From Ancylostoma caninum (Eukaryota > Nematoda > Chromadorea > Rhabditida > Ancylostomatidae), in assembly GCA_037903475.1 (NCBI GenBank), contig JBAJFG010000488.1:930001-994000 (forward strand): 64,000 bases of DNA. The letters run 5' to 3'. Below the pieces are notes generated by a model that was given only the letters and a program-made list of their open reading frames with translations, had not been told where the DNA came from and did no database searches. Position 1 is the stretch's first letter, and every line of letters starts with the position of its first letter. Made by a program: the position numbers and the translations under genes. Positions 28,388 to 42,800 of the stretch are shown here, in pieces.

Positions 28388-31300
28388 TTGGGTATTGGAA
28401 GACCTAGAGAACTTCTGTTTGACATCGCTGAGGTAGAGAGCGTTGTTGCCGTTCGCAAGAGAAGTTCCGCTTATATTGTTGTCGAAGACAAGACGCAGCA
28501 GATAACTCAGGTACAGCGATAAGACATTGTTTTGAGAAGGTTCAATTATCGATGAATTCGATGGTATGACTTTATGAAAATATTTACGTTCCAAAGGAAG
28601 CGAGGATTGAACTAATGCATAGCGTTTGATGACTATTTCTGGAGGAAATCAAAGTATATAGTTCAAAACTGTAGCCATTAGCCAAAACACCCATGCCTGT
28701 ACTAGGAATCCAGATTTGAAGTGGGGACGGAATATTGGTGTAAGAACAGAGAACATCAAGAAAAATACTCTGTAAGATTTTCTCAGTCTTTCCTCATCTA
28801 CTGCATTATTAGCCTCAAGATAGTATTGAAACAAGTTTTTAAAACACTGGTATCGGTCAGACACTGTCCAAGTGGAATCTTGACTCGAGCTGGAGAAGGA
28901 AATCCCAGCTGTAAAATTCGTGAACGTTTCCAGGAAAATAAATACTTCCACCATATCCGAAGTGATAGATTTTCCAGTAAAATATGATATGTATTGTTAT
29001 CATTACCTCCACTTGTCGCGAGATGAGAACAGTAGCTCGAACAAAGTAGATTATTTTTTCCCGATCTCACTCTCCCATTTCGGAGCTGAGGATACTTCAT
29101 TACCCGCGAAGTTATACATAGAGCTCCACATATTGTACTGTTTCGTGCGAGTCTCGACAGCTGAAGTTTATTATGAGCGCGAAGGCATACATATATGTAT
29201 GTATGTATGATCGCAAACACTACCTTTCATAACAGTGGCTGTTTCAGTTATATAATTTGCCTTTAATTAGGCTCCACATATCATGCCTAAACAATGCAGA
29301 GAGTGTGGAAGCAGTAGATTTATGGGTGGCTGTAGTCAGATAGGAACACAAGTGAGGCTCACATTTCCTGCACTCTCAATTTTTTTCAAATGAACTTTAC
29401 CCGACAAAGCTTTTTTACACAACTAAAATAAACTAATGCATCTTAAAAATACAAGAGCAATACTAGTTATGTAGTAGTGCCCCCCAATAGAGCTTTAGTC
29501 TCCCACTTGAATAGTTGCCTTGAATAATTCTGAATGATCAAATATTTTCTGTGCATATATCTCATAGATAACCTAGTTCCGTTTGAGAGGAGGTGAGTGC
29601 TAGTCATTATTTAATATTTTCAAGATGTAACAAATAACGCAATTTGATGAAACGAAGGAAAATATGGAAGGATTAATGGATCAAAGGCATCAGACAGACA
29701 TCGGAGCAGAAGAGGCATCGATTTCATATGGAGGGAGATCAAAGTCAGTTCGTTCGGATACCCTCCATTATTAAAATCCTCAGATTTCACTGAAGTATCA
29801 CTTCTTTTCCTGTTCACTCGACACACGACGACAGAATAAATAGAACAGAAGTTAGGGCAGGCATGACGATCTTTTTCACATGCGACTTGGGCTTTGAGCA
29901 ATGAGACGCCACTGAATGGTTAATTGCGAAACTTCGTTCGAACATTGTTCAGTCACCGGACTTTTCTTGAAACTTTGCAATAGCATGTATGCATGAAATT
30001 TTTGCTTCTGTTAATTCCTTCTATTGAGCAAACAGCAAATTCGCAAAGTAGGCAGCAAAATTGCACTCTGATACCCCCTATGAATAGCCGTGCGGTTGAT
30101 ACCGTTCCCAAGTTGTTTGGAATGCCCGTAATTGCTTTTATAACCAGTGAATGTATACTCAACCTTAGAAGGAAATGAAGACAAAATCTCAGGGTGAGGG
30201 AGGGGGGAATGGGCTGAAGCGACAAAAATTTCCGCCTCAGAAGTAAATTTCAAAGTACGTTGACAGCCCTTGCGGATGACAGTACACTTGGAAGGAACTC
30301 ACATTTCATTTCATTTCTCTTTATACATCCAGTGCACCCTTTCTGTTTTTCCATGTATTTCAACGGAATTTTCGTGTTGACATGAAGTGAAAATAGCGTA
30401 CATATCTCTGCATTTCTCGTCTCGAACAAACTAAGAGTCTGTATATTGTGATTAGATTCATGTGGGGTCACAGATGCATAGTTAGGACCTCTACAATTCT
30501 GCACTGAATGATCTCCAGAAGGGCGTTGATGGATGCCGAGCTCTTTCGTCTTCATTCTAGGTATGATATTTACTCACGATCTTGAGCTAATTTAGCGATT
30601 TGAATGGAACTCAAGCTCCTTGACAAATTGCCACATTTGCTCGGTATCAACAAGGTGCAAACCCAGCAGACGCGGAGGGGGGGGGGGGGGGTGGTAGGGT
30701 ATAACTCTGGGCTCCCCGCCAATTTGGGGATCTGAGCCGTCAGAATCTTAGGGATAAAGTCTAAAGAAAAAGTTTTAGGTTTCATTTTCAATAAATAATT
30801 GAAGAAATGACAATAAATTGAGGAGTCGGAAACTAGCTAGTACAATTTTCTCATAAGGTTATTCTGGAGTTCTGTATAAGGTAATCCTGGAACGTCCACT
30901 CCCTACGTCTCAGCTGGTGTTAGCCTACCTAGAAACATTTATTTACTTATTTGTTTATTTATTTATTTATTTATTTATTTGCACTCGGGGTGCTGCATTA
31001 AAATCGGCTGAACGGATGAGTGGCAAGTATGACAACATTAATGCTAAACTACTACGCTCGAATGACCAAACCTTTAGTGCATACAAAAGTCGGAGCCCAG
31101 AAGAGTGCTTGTAATTTGTAAGAGTGTTCTCAAGTACGTCCGCCAGGGGCACCGTATAATATAAAAGTGGGTTGAAGAATTTCGCGGTTGAGTGAAAGTC
31201 TGCTCACTCTCAAAAATTCTGAATATTTCCTTGTGTTTGAGAGGTTGACGAACTTATCGTCCAAATCAGATCACACCTAGTTACTCAACTGGGAGACCTA

Positions 31301-31941
31301 TAACCTTTAATTTCGCTCAGGACTTTTGGATAACCGGACTCAGGCTTGGCTGCAAGCGCCTACATCATGAACGGCGTCAAGAACTCAGTTCTCCTAATGA
31401 TTTTGGATGGCTAATAAGGAATCTAGAATGCTTAAAGCTAGAAACTGTGAACGTGGATGAGGCTCAGATTCAGCAATGCACAGCGCAAACGAAGCATAAT
31501 CATAACAGTGGTTGCATTACACAATGGAACGGTTCGAGAAAGGTCGTTTTCTGGGCTGCAATTGTAATGGCATCCGTTTTTTGCAACACCAGTGAAATAC
31601 TGGTAATCGATTGGATGAGCAGTTGCCGAGCGGTATTTCGCAATAATTTCGGATAAAAGAAAAAAGAAAACTCGGTAGAATCCTCCATGACCGGTAAAGA
31701 AAAAACATGCTGTCTATTTGCAACATTGTTCAAGCGCTCAGAAAAAAAATTGACGGAAAAGCATGAATTTTTTCTTCATAAACTTCTCGGCTGTGTCCGC
31801 TTCTTCGGTGTGTCTTTAATCCAAGGCTCAGATCCTGCCAGGACACAGAGATCCCAATCAACGACATTGACGTTGACTACGTCAGTATCAACGAGGTATA
31901 AGAAAGCAGCTCCTACTGAGAATGGGAAAGCCAACTCCAGT
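28388..31941. other. intergenic stretch without supportable gene
   Basis: About 3.5 kb of AT-rich sequence upstream of copy A. Short frames occur on both strands (for example 28649-28954 and 28798-29220 minus) with no family features. An ATTT/TTTA tetranucleotide repeat lies at about 30939-30980 and a G run at about 30677-30691. Confidence 0.45.
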
Positions 31942-32184
31942 AACTGTGCAGCACGAACGCAGCTCGAACGGCGTAATGGTTCGAGCACATAGAAACCATA
32001 GCAGCGACTGCTCCCAGTTGCTGCCATCCTTCTCTCGATTTCTGTTTGAGCTTTCGTCCCTTTAGCATCAAGTGCTGAGGGATGGTAGCAATTGAGGGGA
32101 GGATGGCCGCAACTGGGAACCGTTGCTCCTAGCCTTTCTACTCGAACCATTATGCCGTTCGGGCTGCGTTCGTGCTGCACAGTT
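31942..32184. mobile_element. MITE family 7
   Basis: Ends AACTGTGCAGCACGAACGCA (left) and AACTGTGCAGCACGAACGCA (right, inward) are essentially perfect inverted repeats extending through CTCGAACGGCATAATGG-like sequence. T or TA flanks both ends. Only one copy was seen here. Confidence 0.8.
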
Positions 32185-33089
32185 ATCAGAGACAGAGAGT
32201 CGGATGAAGTCTTTGGGCCTGGTATGGATCAGTTCAGAAAGCAAAACATCGCTGGATTCCAATATACTGGAGCCATTCCGGGAGTATTTTCGCCTACTTT
32301 TTGATGAAGCTGATCCGCGTCCAAGTGGAACAGCAGGGTGAGCACATTGAGAACGCAGCGATTAGTCTGAGGAAACAGCAATTAGTCACTGAAAAAGCAC
32401 GATGGACAATTAATTTGATGAGAAACAGAAATCAGAAAAGAAAAAAAACAAATGAGTATCCATTCATCGTGCTTTCTTTTAACTTTTCTTTTTGGTAACG
32501 ACAGCACTCACCGAAATTTTGCTTCCACAGGTTTTCAAACGTTTGCAAACTCTAGCATAGTCTAACAGTTCAGATAGAGTAGCAGCACCGAAAACGCTCT
32601 GGATTCTACTCAGTAATAGATACACCACTGTTCTTTAGACGAGTTTGGGGGCATCTATTCTTGGCGCGAGGGAAGTTGACACGTCGACCAACAATGGGAT
32701 ATGGGGATGAAGAAGCGAACATTTCTGTCTTCGCCGTCGCGACAGCCGCGCGACCAAATTTTGTTTCGAGTTATGTCAGTTCGAGAAAACGCGGAAATTC
32801 CGTGGAATTTCTTCGAGATGTGGCGCCTTTCCGTGCGGCGAGTACTGTTAGCGCCATTGTCGCTTTTTTATCTCTTCGTGGCGTGAGACGTAGTATAATT
32901 AGATGCTGCTGTGGCAGTTTTTGCAAAATTCGTTTTTTTTCTCCATCACGGATTCTTTGTACATAATTTTTACTCCCTCTTGTTTCTGTTAATCCAGTTC
33001 TCTCTTCATTCGTATTTTATAGAATCTGCACGATGCGACTTATGTTCTCGGACAAAAACTTTTTTTTAATATTTATATAAGAGGATTTC
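32185..33089. other. no supportable gene
   Basis: A 101-codon plus frame at 32661-32966 lacks family features. Confidence 0.35.
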
Positions 33090-33640
33090 ATAAACGGCAT
33101 ACCCGGTTTCGCTCGGGAGTTTCACTACCCTGGCTCTTCACAATGATGCGGATGGCTACTGATAATAATGTATTCATTTGAAGTGCTCATCATTTCGGTG
33201 GTCACCACGATGATGAACAATCTCAATAACCCCTTTCTGTCTGCACGTAGGCGAAAGAGTCAATAAAGCAGAATAATCGGTAATTTCGTGCGAAATATAA
33301 TAGTTATCCTATTCGTGTTTAGCGCATCAGAGAACCCAGAAGAGATGTCCTCGCCAGTTCCCAAGCGAATTTAGAACAAAAATAGGATAAAATCGTGAAT
33401 CGATGCCCTCGTTCGAATTAGTTGTCATTTTTGTGTTCAACGTATTCGATAAATACTCGATAACACTAGTGCGACTTCCTCACTGACCCCCTGTGCAAAA
33501 GTTACGAAAAATCGATAAAGTCAATAAATCGATTCCGTCATCCGAAACTGTTGCCATATTCATGTTCAGCATGAATGGCAACCCCAGCAGACAGGTCCCC
33601 GCGACCCCCTGAACAAAAATGGGGAAAACTCAATGAAACA
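33090..33640. repeat. decayed copy of a CCCGG-hairpin repeat element
   Basis: Begins with a hairpin word ACCCGGTTTCGCTCGGG and continues with degenerate ~125-bp units containing GAAAAATCGATAAAGTCAAT. The better-preserved relative is at 34897-36220. Confidence 0.6.
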
Positions 33641-33837
33641 TATATTTTCGGATGAGTATTAGATATTCTGCTGAGGGGTAGCAGAATCTCTGAAACACAC
33701 CAAATCATCCGCCAAATTGTGGTTATCCGATGGCAAGAAATGTGGAGGATGAGATCTAGGACTGATTTATGGTTTGCGTGCACAAAGGTTCGGCTTCCCA
33801 AATTTTCTACAGCGTACATCCCCACTGTCCTTGCCGA

Positions 33838-33985
33838 AAAGATAGGCGGATTGCGCCTGCGGTTTCATAGCATAGCGGCCGCAGAACCGCGACAGCAACA
33901 GTTCGACCCTCTCACTTCGAGCACGCTCTCTCCACATCCATCGTTCAGGTCCCAGCGCGTGTCTGCAATCGCGGAATCCGTCTAT
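33838..33985 (+). repeat. dispersed repeat R2, copy b
   Basis: GCGGTTTCATAGCATAGCGG followed by CGACCCTCTCAC and GCACGCTCTCTCC matches the minus strand of 13365-13512. Confidence 0.6.
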
Positions 33986-34896
33986 CATTACGAGAAGGAC
34001 TGTAAACACTAGTAGCAGTATAGTATGAACGTTGAAAAAGGCATAATTCGAACGGAAAGCAAGTGAGACCTCCGCAAGCAGAGCTTAGGATACAGGTGCG
34101 CTGATAAAACTGCAGTCGTGTACTCGTGTGCATGCATACGTAGATATGTTTACAGTGTGCAACCGTTATCTAATCATGTTTTTCAGCAAGTAAAACCATT
34201 TGCTCTCCTGATAGCCGGCCAGCGTTCAGTTCGTTTACCAAAGGTTTCCTGGTCTCAGAAAAAAAAAAGAACTATGATCTTAAGGGTATTTGCCTTCGCT
34301 CCGGAATTGCTCTCTCTTTATCACACCCGTTAGGCCATCGTTCAGACTCGCGATTTTCGGCAATTAGCCGACTGTGATCCGCACCTCAGGACTCTTATTG
34401 CAGCGGCTGACAGTTGAAACGGAAGGGGGGGGGGGAATGAAAGTAAGGTTTCATACTACAACTCTTCCTGGTGAAGTACTAAAATGCATCTAATTCCTCT
34501 TCATCTTGATAATGCTGCTGTCAGTGCAATTTTCATAGTTACTAAGATCTTTACTCATGAGCCTCCCGTAGGTGTTGCCTTTAACTGTATTTTTTGGCTA
34601 CACTAGTGGCAGCTAATCTCTATCGACGCGCTTTCCTAGTTTTTCTGAAAGAGGCCTAGTATGCAAGGATATACATAGTGTGACACCTTGTTGTTATGTC
34701 CGCATGAGCCTAGCAGTGCCATACGCAGGAGTTGCTAGCGAGGGGAGGGGGGGGGGGTGGGAAAAAGTGGCAATTCCGTCACTCTGTGGACCCAGATGGA
34801 ATGATAAAATTACTAAAGATACTAATTTTAGTATTGAAATAACTGATAACAGACACTTCAAGGGCTAACACATTTTTTTAAATCTATGTTATAAAG
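33986..34896. other. no supportable gene
   Basis: AT-rich with G runs near 34425 and 34748. No gene seen. Confidence 0.4.
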
Positions 34897-36220
<1,324 letters not shown>

Positions 36221-36496
36221 ATTTCAAAAATTCGGCGACCCACGTCCTCCCCCTCAATGCGTCCGCCACTGGAGCCTGGTACTCCACAACCTCTGTTGAC
36301 CCAAATAGTGCTTGGGTTGGATGCTGCTAACACCTCCCTATTTGAATGACTTCATCGCTGCCAAACCAAGAGCAAAGCAAAGTAGTGCTCGTCTCCAACC
36401 AAAACGAGGGTATTTACACCTAAAGGCTGCAAATTTTTTTTTGGGAAATGGGAGTATTACACGTCTTTTGTATGCATAGAGTGGTTTACAGTGTAA

Positions 36497-36760
36497 CACT
36501 GCCGCTATAGTCCTCGAGGACTGTAGCACCTTGCGTCGCCGTCGCCGGCGACTGTGAGGCCGATACGCATCGACTGTGGGCGGAGCGGCGGCAGGGGCCG
36601 CCGTCGCCGGCGACTGGCGATCGTCAACATCGGCGGCCGCCAATGTTGGCGACTGCGGCGCAGGTGCGTATCGATTGTGAGGGTCGCCAACATTGGCGGC
36701 CGCCGTCGCCGGCGACGGCGACGCAAGGTGCTATACTCCTCGAGGAGTATAGCGGCTACC
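36497..36760. mobile_element. GC-rich palindromic MITE family 4, copy b
   Basis: A 264-bp element flanked by TAA at 36494-36496 and 36761-36763. Ends CACTGCCGCTATAGTCCTCG and GGTAGCCGCTATACTCCTCG (inward) extend as a ~50-bp inverted repeat through TAGCACCTTGCGTCGCCGTC. It ends 46 bp beyond the stop codon of beta-ureidopropionase copy B. Confidence 0.88.
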
Positions 36761-36783
36761 TAAGCGAAAACAAATGCTGCAGC

Positions 36784-36789
36784 TTTATT
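36784..36789 (-). terminator. AATAAA polyadenylation signal of copy B
   Basis: AATAAA on the minus strand 18 nt after the stop codon at 36807, giving a 3' UTR of perhaps 30-40 nt that ends beside, or just inside, the family 4 MITE. Confidence 0.65.
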
Positions 36790-36806
36790 CTCGAAATCGT
36801 TATACT

Positions 36807-39800
36807 CTATGTCTCCTTCCTGATGTCTGGCCTGTAGTCTGGGCGAGCAGCCTTTTCGAAAAGCTTAGCATACATATCCAGCCTCAGTGTCATCTGCAAA
36901 AAATACTATGCTCAGCAGCTTCAAAAACCCGTGCGAAATTTCCATAACATAGCAAAGGTAATATTGAACAACTTGTCGCTATCTTAATAGCTTTTTATTC
37001 ACTAAGTTGATTTTGCTCGAATCCTACACGGAACCGAACTCATAAATAAGACTCAAAGGGACTACCCATGTGAGCCTATTCTCATGCATTTTGGGCTAAT
37101 AGATTTACCGACGTACCCTGAAGCACCAGCTGTCTTTTGTCTGTCTGCAGAGATTGAGGTCGATTTCAGCAATCAGCACTCCATCCTTTGTTCGCGAAAG
37201 AGCCTACAGATGAATTCTTGTTTGTCAATCACATTCTCAGACAATTTTACTGGACCAGCACACACATCCTCACGTTAGCCGACCAATCGCCTACATATCG
37301 CATAAACGCAAATTATCTGCTAAGACATTAGCAATTGCTACATTTTGACTGGAGACTTTGTCGCGGTGAACTATGCCATAAGTGGGTTTTGTTTGTTCTC
37401 GAATGCCGGAGGTGAATTGAGCCCATTCTGCAGTTCACCACCACGAATTTCAGTTAGAATTTAGTTTATTTCTTCAGTTGGAATTTATACACGCTTCACC
37501 TTGTACTCATTCAGGACAGGTGAATGTGAAGTTGATGAAGTCCTCTATCTTCGAGTTTCTCTGTGAAGTTGATGAAGTCCTCTATCTTCGAGTTTCTCAG
37601 TTCTTGTTCTTGAGCAAACTGCCAAAATCCGGCAGATTGTAAAAATCTCCTCCAAGTCACTACATCTCTGACATTTTACAGGGAAGCATTGGCTTGTTCG
37701 GAATTATCCGATTCAAGAAAAAGATACTTGGCTACAAGTCAACAGGCGATGCATCTGGTGGCCTGCCGACATGTTAATCAAATAATGTGAGCGCATACTT
37801 CACTCATTCCGTTAGATGATTCGAAAATTGAGTGTCTTACTCAGTCTTTTATGCATTTTATGCAATAGTTCCCTTCTTCAGTGACAGCTCACAATACGAA
37901 TCAAGAAAGAGTCTCTCAAAGTTCTACGTTTCCTTCTCCAAAGACCAAACCGCTAAACTACGACTACTAAGTTTGTAATGTGAAGATATGTCATGTGAAA
38001 TGATGAAATAAAATACATGCTATTCCGAATAAGGGCAATTTATACTGGATGAGTGCGACTGACGCGCGTGCGTCTATATGATGAAGTATAGGACCCAGTC
38101 GCACCGCAGTCGCAGCTCAGACGCACGAGTTTACGGCCTCGCCGTGGCCGCGCGTTCTCATTGAGGATGTACATGACGCGTTGACCGATCTTCATAGAAA
38201 ATCCCTCGCAAATGGATGTGTGCGCCTCGTGCGCGACTGACGCACGCAGCCAGTGTAAATTGCCCTATAGAGTGCGTATCATAAATATACATAGACGCAC
38301 CCCTAAAATGTGGATATCTCAGTTTCAAGTTGAGGTTTAGCCACCACTCAACTCTGCGTGCATGAGAACCCTAGTTCATGAAATTTCAGTCACAGAAGTT
38401 GCGGAAAGTGCCAAATTCGACAATTCGCCCCCATTTGGACCGTATCATAATTATAGACCTAGCTTCAATAAAAAAAAAAACGAACACCACTTTCCTCAGG
38501 AGAAAATCCCCATTCTACCAGTACATTTGCTAATGGCAAGTGTCCATTACACAGGCGCAGAATGTCTCTTGAATCCTAACTTTTAGGAGATGGGGTGCCT
38601 CAGATATCCTTTGTCCGTAATGAAGGTCTCATCAGCTGTAGGAGAACCGACCTGGTCCGCCTTTTTTCAAGCGTTACTATGAACTTGTGAAACGTATGAG
38701 ACTTTGTGTTAAATAGAAACATAGTGACTTCACTGTCCTCTTGGTATCACACTTTTAATGGAGAATTAACATGGACAGCGGTACCGTCATTCCACAAAGA
38801 GAAGGGTCTCTATATTGCATTCAATGAAAAAAAAAAAAACAAGAGCTAGTCGGAGGAGATGTCATATCACATCATGGTAGTTTTTTTGACTGCAGGTGGG
38901 CAAAAATTAGGGTGATGGTGATGAAACCGCCTTAACAGAGACCACCCCCAATCATGAAGATCTTAGTTCCCACAAAGCATCTGCTGAGGTAATTTAGCCC
39001 CTAATGAGAATTGCTAGAGTAATACTCACATATATCGGCTCAGAGCCTCCAATCCAGAGTTAAAAATGTCAAAAAAAGAAAGAAAAATTGACTGCCGTGA
39101 GATCCGGTGAAATTATTATGTGAGTCCGACCACTCAGCCTCTATGTTCTCTTTAGAAAACTAAAGCCTCTTAGCTTAATGGAATTTGGCTGTCACAGCAA
39201 GAATTTATAGGTTGAGTCGAAAGTATACATTGACATCCGAACGAATATTTTCGAATGAATATTTGAATAATTCGAAATTTTCGTTGTTCGAATATTCGAA
39301 TAATTCGAAAAATGCCAAAATTTGATAATTCGAACATTTAAATGCATAATTCGAACAGCTGAAATATTCGATTGTTCGAACATTCGAATAATTCAAAAAT
39401 TTGGAATATTCGATTATTCGAATATTCGAATACTCGAGCACGATCAATTTGATTAATTAGTTGAACGACGAGCTTAGAGGAAATTTATTACATGTTGTGT
39501 TTTATCCTCAACAACATTCTCGAGTGAATGGTGGCTACAAGCACCCGTCTTATTATTGGTTCATGAAAGAAAAGTTCAATAAGGCTGAAATGTCTCCTAA
39601 AAACGACAGACTTGGTTCGTATTGATTTATCAGGGGTTTGCTCATCTCATCATCTAAGTGGGCAATTTTTCAATCCGTGTTATCCTTTTCGGCATACTCT
39701 TCGTCAAATTTAGAAGATCTACGAAATCACAAGCTCATGTCAATCTGTCTTGGTACGGGAGCTAAGTACCCTTGCAAATGGGTTACTATTATGGCTGTTG

Positions 39801-42800
39801 TCTGAAAGAATGGGTATGTTGTAGTGCATTGTCAATAAGCGAAACGCCACCTCGGGAATTTCAACGTATTAGGAGAGGTTTTTTTGAATTAAGCAATTGT
39901 TTATGAACCAAAATTGACAAAAAATTGATGTCATTTCAAAGATCGAGCACAATTTCTTGTCCCATTATAGGGGTTGGAAACAATTTTCTGCAAACTTGGG
40001 CAGAGCGGTGGTCTGAGTAAACTGTGCTGCGACATTAGTTGAAGTTGCGGTATATATTGTGCCAGAAAGATTGCTCTAACAGAGATGTGAATTTGCGACA
40101 TGTACATCCTCAATGAGAACGCGTGGCCGCTGCGAGGCCGTAAACCCCTGCGTCCGAGCTGCGTCAGTGACGCATCTAGCTAAATCCATCGTATAGAAAA
40201 AAGCGGGTCAAATGCCCGCATCTAGTATAAATTGCCCTACGTTACTCAATGCAAACTGTGTAGTAGACACACCAGGAACGTCACTGTTTAAAAAAAGTTG
40301 TATAACAAGGTGTGAGTTTGGAAGACTGTCTTCCTACATTTTGGTGCATGACTAGAGTGTACTAATCCTTGTCTGCAAGTTGATGCATCACAAAATCACT
40401 TTGCTGACGCAATGACAGTCATTCATTCGGATAAATTTTCGTGATTCGAATATTCGGATAATTTGGAAAGTTGAAATATTCGACCATTCAAATATTCAAA
40501 TTGTTCGGAAAGTTGGAATACTCGGTTATTCGAATATTGGAATTATTGGAAAAATTAGAATATTCGATTATTCGAATATTCAAGTTATTGGAGGAGTTGG
40601 AATACTCGGTTATTCGAATATTCGACAGAAAAAATTCAAATACCAATGTATAGTCGAAAGTTCTCGGACAAACTGACAATATTTTTACTTACCTTACAAC
40701 TTTTAAACGATAGTTGGGATCATTTGAAGTAAGCCTCCATTCGCATCGATGGTCTTCTGCCAACTTCGTGAAGATCGTAGATGCTCTTGCTCCAGAACGC
40801 TGGGAACTGGTCCTTGAAGAATTGCTCGAGTGTTTTTTTTTATGTCGTCGCGGGTTTGGAAGTCTTGAACATCCAGATGGCTTTAGAGATGGGAAGAAAG
40901 GTGGTGATCCGAGAGAGTCAGTCTGGGGAGAACGGCAGGTAGAATGGTCCAGCCAAACTTCATTAGTTGAGCCTTGGCCGTTCTCGCCAATGTGCAGCCG
41001 AGCGTTGTCGCGCTGGTAGTAGACTTTGTGCTGCGGCAGAGGCGCATTTTTGAGATTTGCTTCTTAGTTTCTTAGATGCTCAATACAGACGTCTGCGGTC
41101 ACTGCAAATCCCTTGGCGAGCAGGTCCCAGTATTCGACGTCGTGTACGTTGCACCAGTTGCAGAGCATAAGGTTTTTGGAGTACTTTGGATTTAGAGACG
41201 TCTTTTGCACCCGCACCTTTGCGAACACATCGGGCACGCAGGTGGACCTTAGAATAGAGAATCTACTTCACATCCCCAACAACCAGGTACTCAAGCGCAG
41301 GGTGGGTGTGCTTGAGCGCAAATAGATTGAGAAAGACTATGGCATTGCGGAGGAGTGGCGATGGCTTGAAATTGCACGACGTTATGGCAGGAAAGGAACT
41401 AGTTCGGTATGTTTGCTAGTTTGCATTTCCAGGCATTTTCGTTAGCTCTTTGCTGAGTTATGATCTCTAAAAGTCATCATTCATTTTTCGAGAACTTTCA
41501 ACCTAATACTTAGCGAAAAGCGGTGAATATATGAGCTATCTGGATCATTCTAAACTGCGCGCGCCTGGTTCGTTTCCAGTCAGCAGTCCGCCCGAAAACC
41601 CACTCATTTGCCAACTCTCGCCCGTTACGACGCCCGTCAGATATAGGGTGTGTGGCTGGTCCTCCGGAAGTGCTTGAGTTGTATTAGATCAAGCACCTCA
41701 AAGAATGTTTCATGAGATGAATCCTGGACTCACAGGGGTACGACTGCCGTCTGGAGCTGCGATGTAGCTGCTGCCATAGAAATGGCCGAAATCGCGATGT
41801 GCTGAATATCTTACCATTTTATAACAGTTCAGGCCACAAAAGCGCTTATGGTTTTCAGCAGGGAACTCAATAGCTGTAATACCTGGTAGTCCATTTCCTG
41901 AGGTGAATTCATGTGGGAAGTGTTCAGTTCCCACGCGGTTGATGGCGACGGTGAAACAGTGGTTCGCAATCGCAGCGTTGCGAGCCTCGATACCCCACAA
42001 GGGTTCACTGAAACAATTCCAGGTAACTTGATCCAACTCCTTCGGCCTTCGCTTTTCCTAAGATGCTCATCAGAATTGACCCTTCCCACCTCAAGTCGCC
42101 TGTTGTGGCCGAAGGATTGAAGATGATTTCGGCTCCGTTTAACGCGAACATCAACCAGTTCTGCGGATGGTGACGTCCATAGCAAATGTTGATAGCGATT
42201 CTCCCTGGAACATTCAATTATTGATGCAACACTGAGCTGAAACACTCCATTACTTGTGGAAGAGAAAGCACCAACCGAAGGCTGTCTGGAAGACTGGATG
42301 CCCGAGTGTCGACTCCATGTAGTAGTTGGCCTAAAAAGAGTGCATTAAAGGCAGCTCCCACTCAAACTCTCATATCTGAGATTTTTTGGATTACAGAGTT
42401 TCGACGATCTTAGAACTCTTGTTAAACGTGAAATTGCTCAAAACAGACGAGAAACCCGCGTGATCGCGGTGCTGTTCTCCGCGTATCTTATCGCGCTCCG
42501 CTGACACTCATGAACTCCATCGCGCGGAAGTCACACAGTTGTGCATGGATCAGATGCGAGTTACATGTGCATCGTCGCATGAAATACTGCGATCTTCACT
42601 GTCGCGACTCGAGATTCGTTGGAGGGGAGTCATGATTTTTTGTGTTAGTTTAACAATGCGCTGACAGCGTGTGTCACTACGGGCGCTTTAACTAGGAATC
42701 GAGAATTTTGAAGGGTGCTGCGTTTCAAGGTTCCCCCCCCCCCGCTTCAGAATCGCTGTTAAAGCAGCACCCACGGAAACTTTCATACCTGAGGTTTTGA

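Larger units (their letters stand above)
37204..41733 (-). other. intron 9 of copy B, repeat-filled
   Basis: 4.5 kb holding a 37-bp duplication, two family 1 MITEs, two TTCGAATA-type arrays and a degraded mariner. No independent gene seen. Confidence 0.75.

Noticed and set aside
36338..36763. Arg-rich frames on both strands
   Set aside because: They are translations of the GC-rich palindromic MITE.
40471..40679. Repeat protein with a 14-residue unit
   Set aside because: The 42-bp tandem repeat stays open on both strands; no start context, splice sites or homologue.
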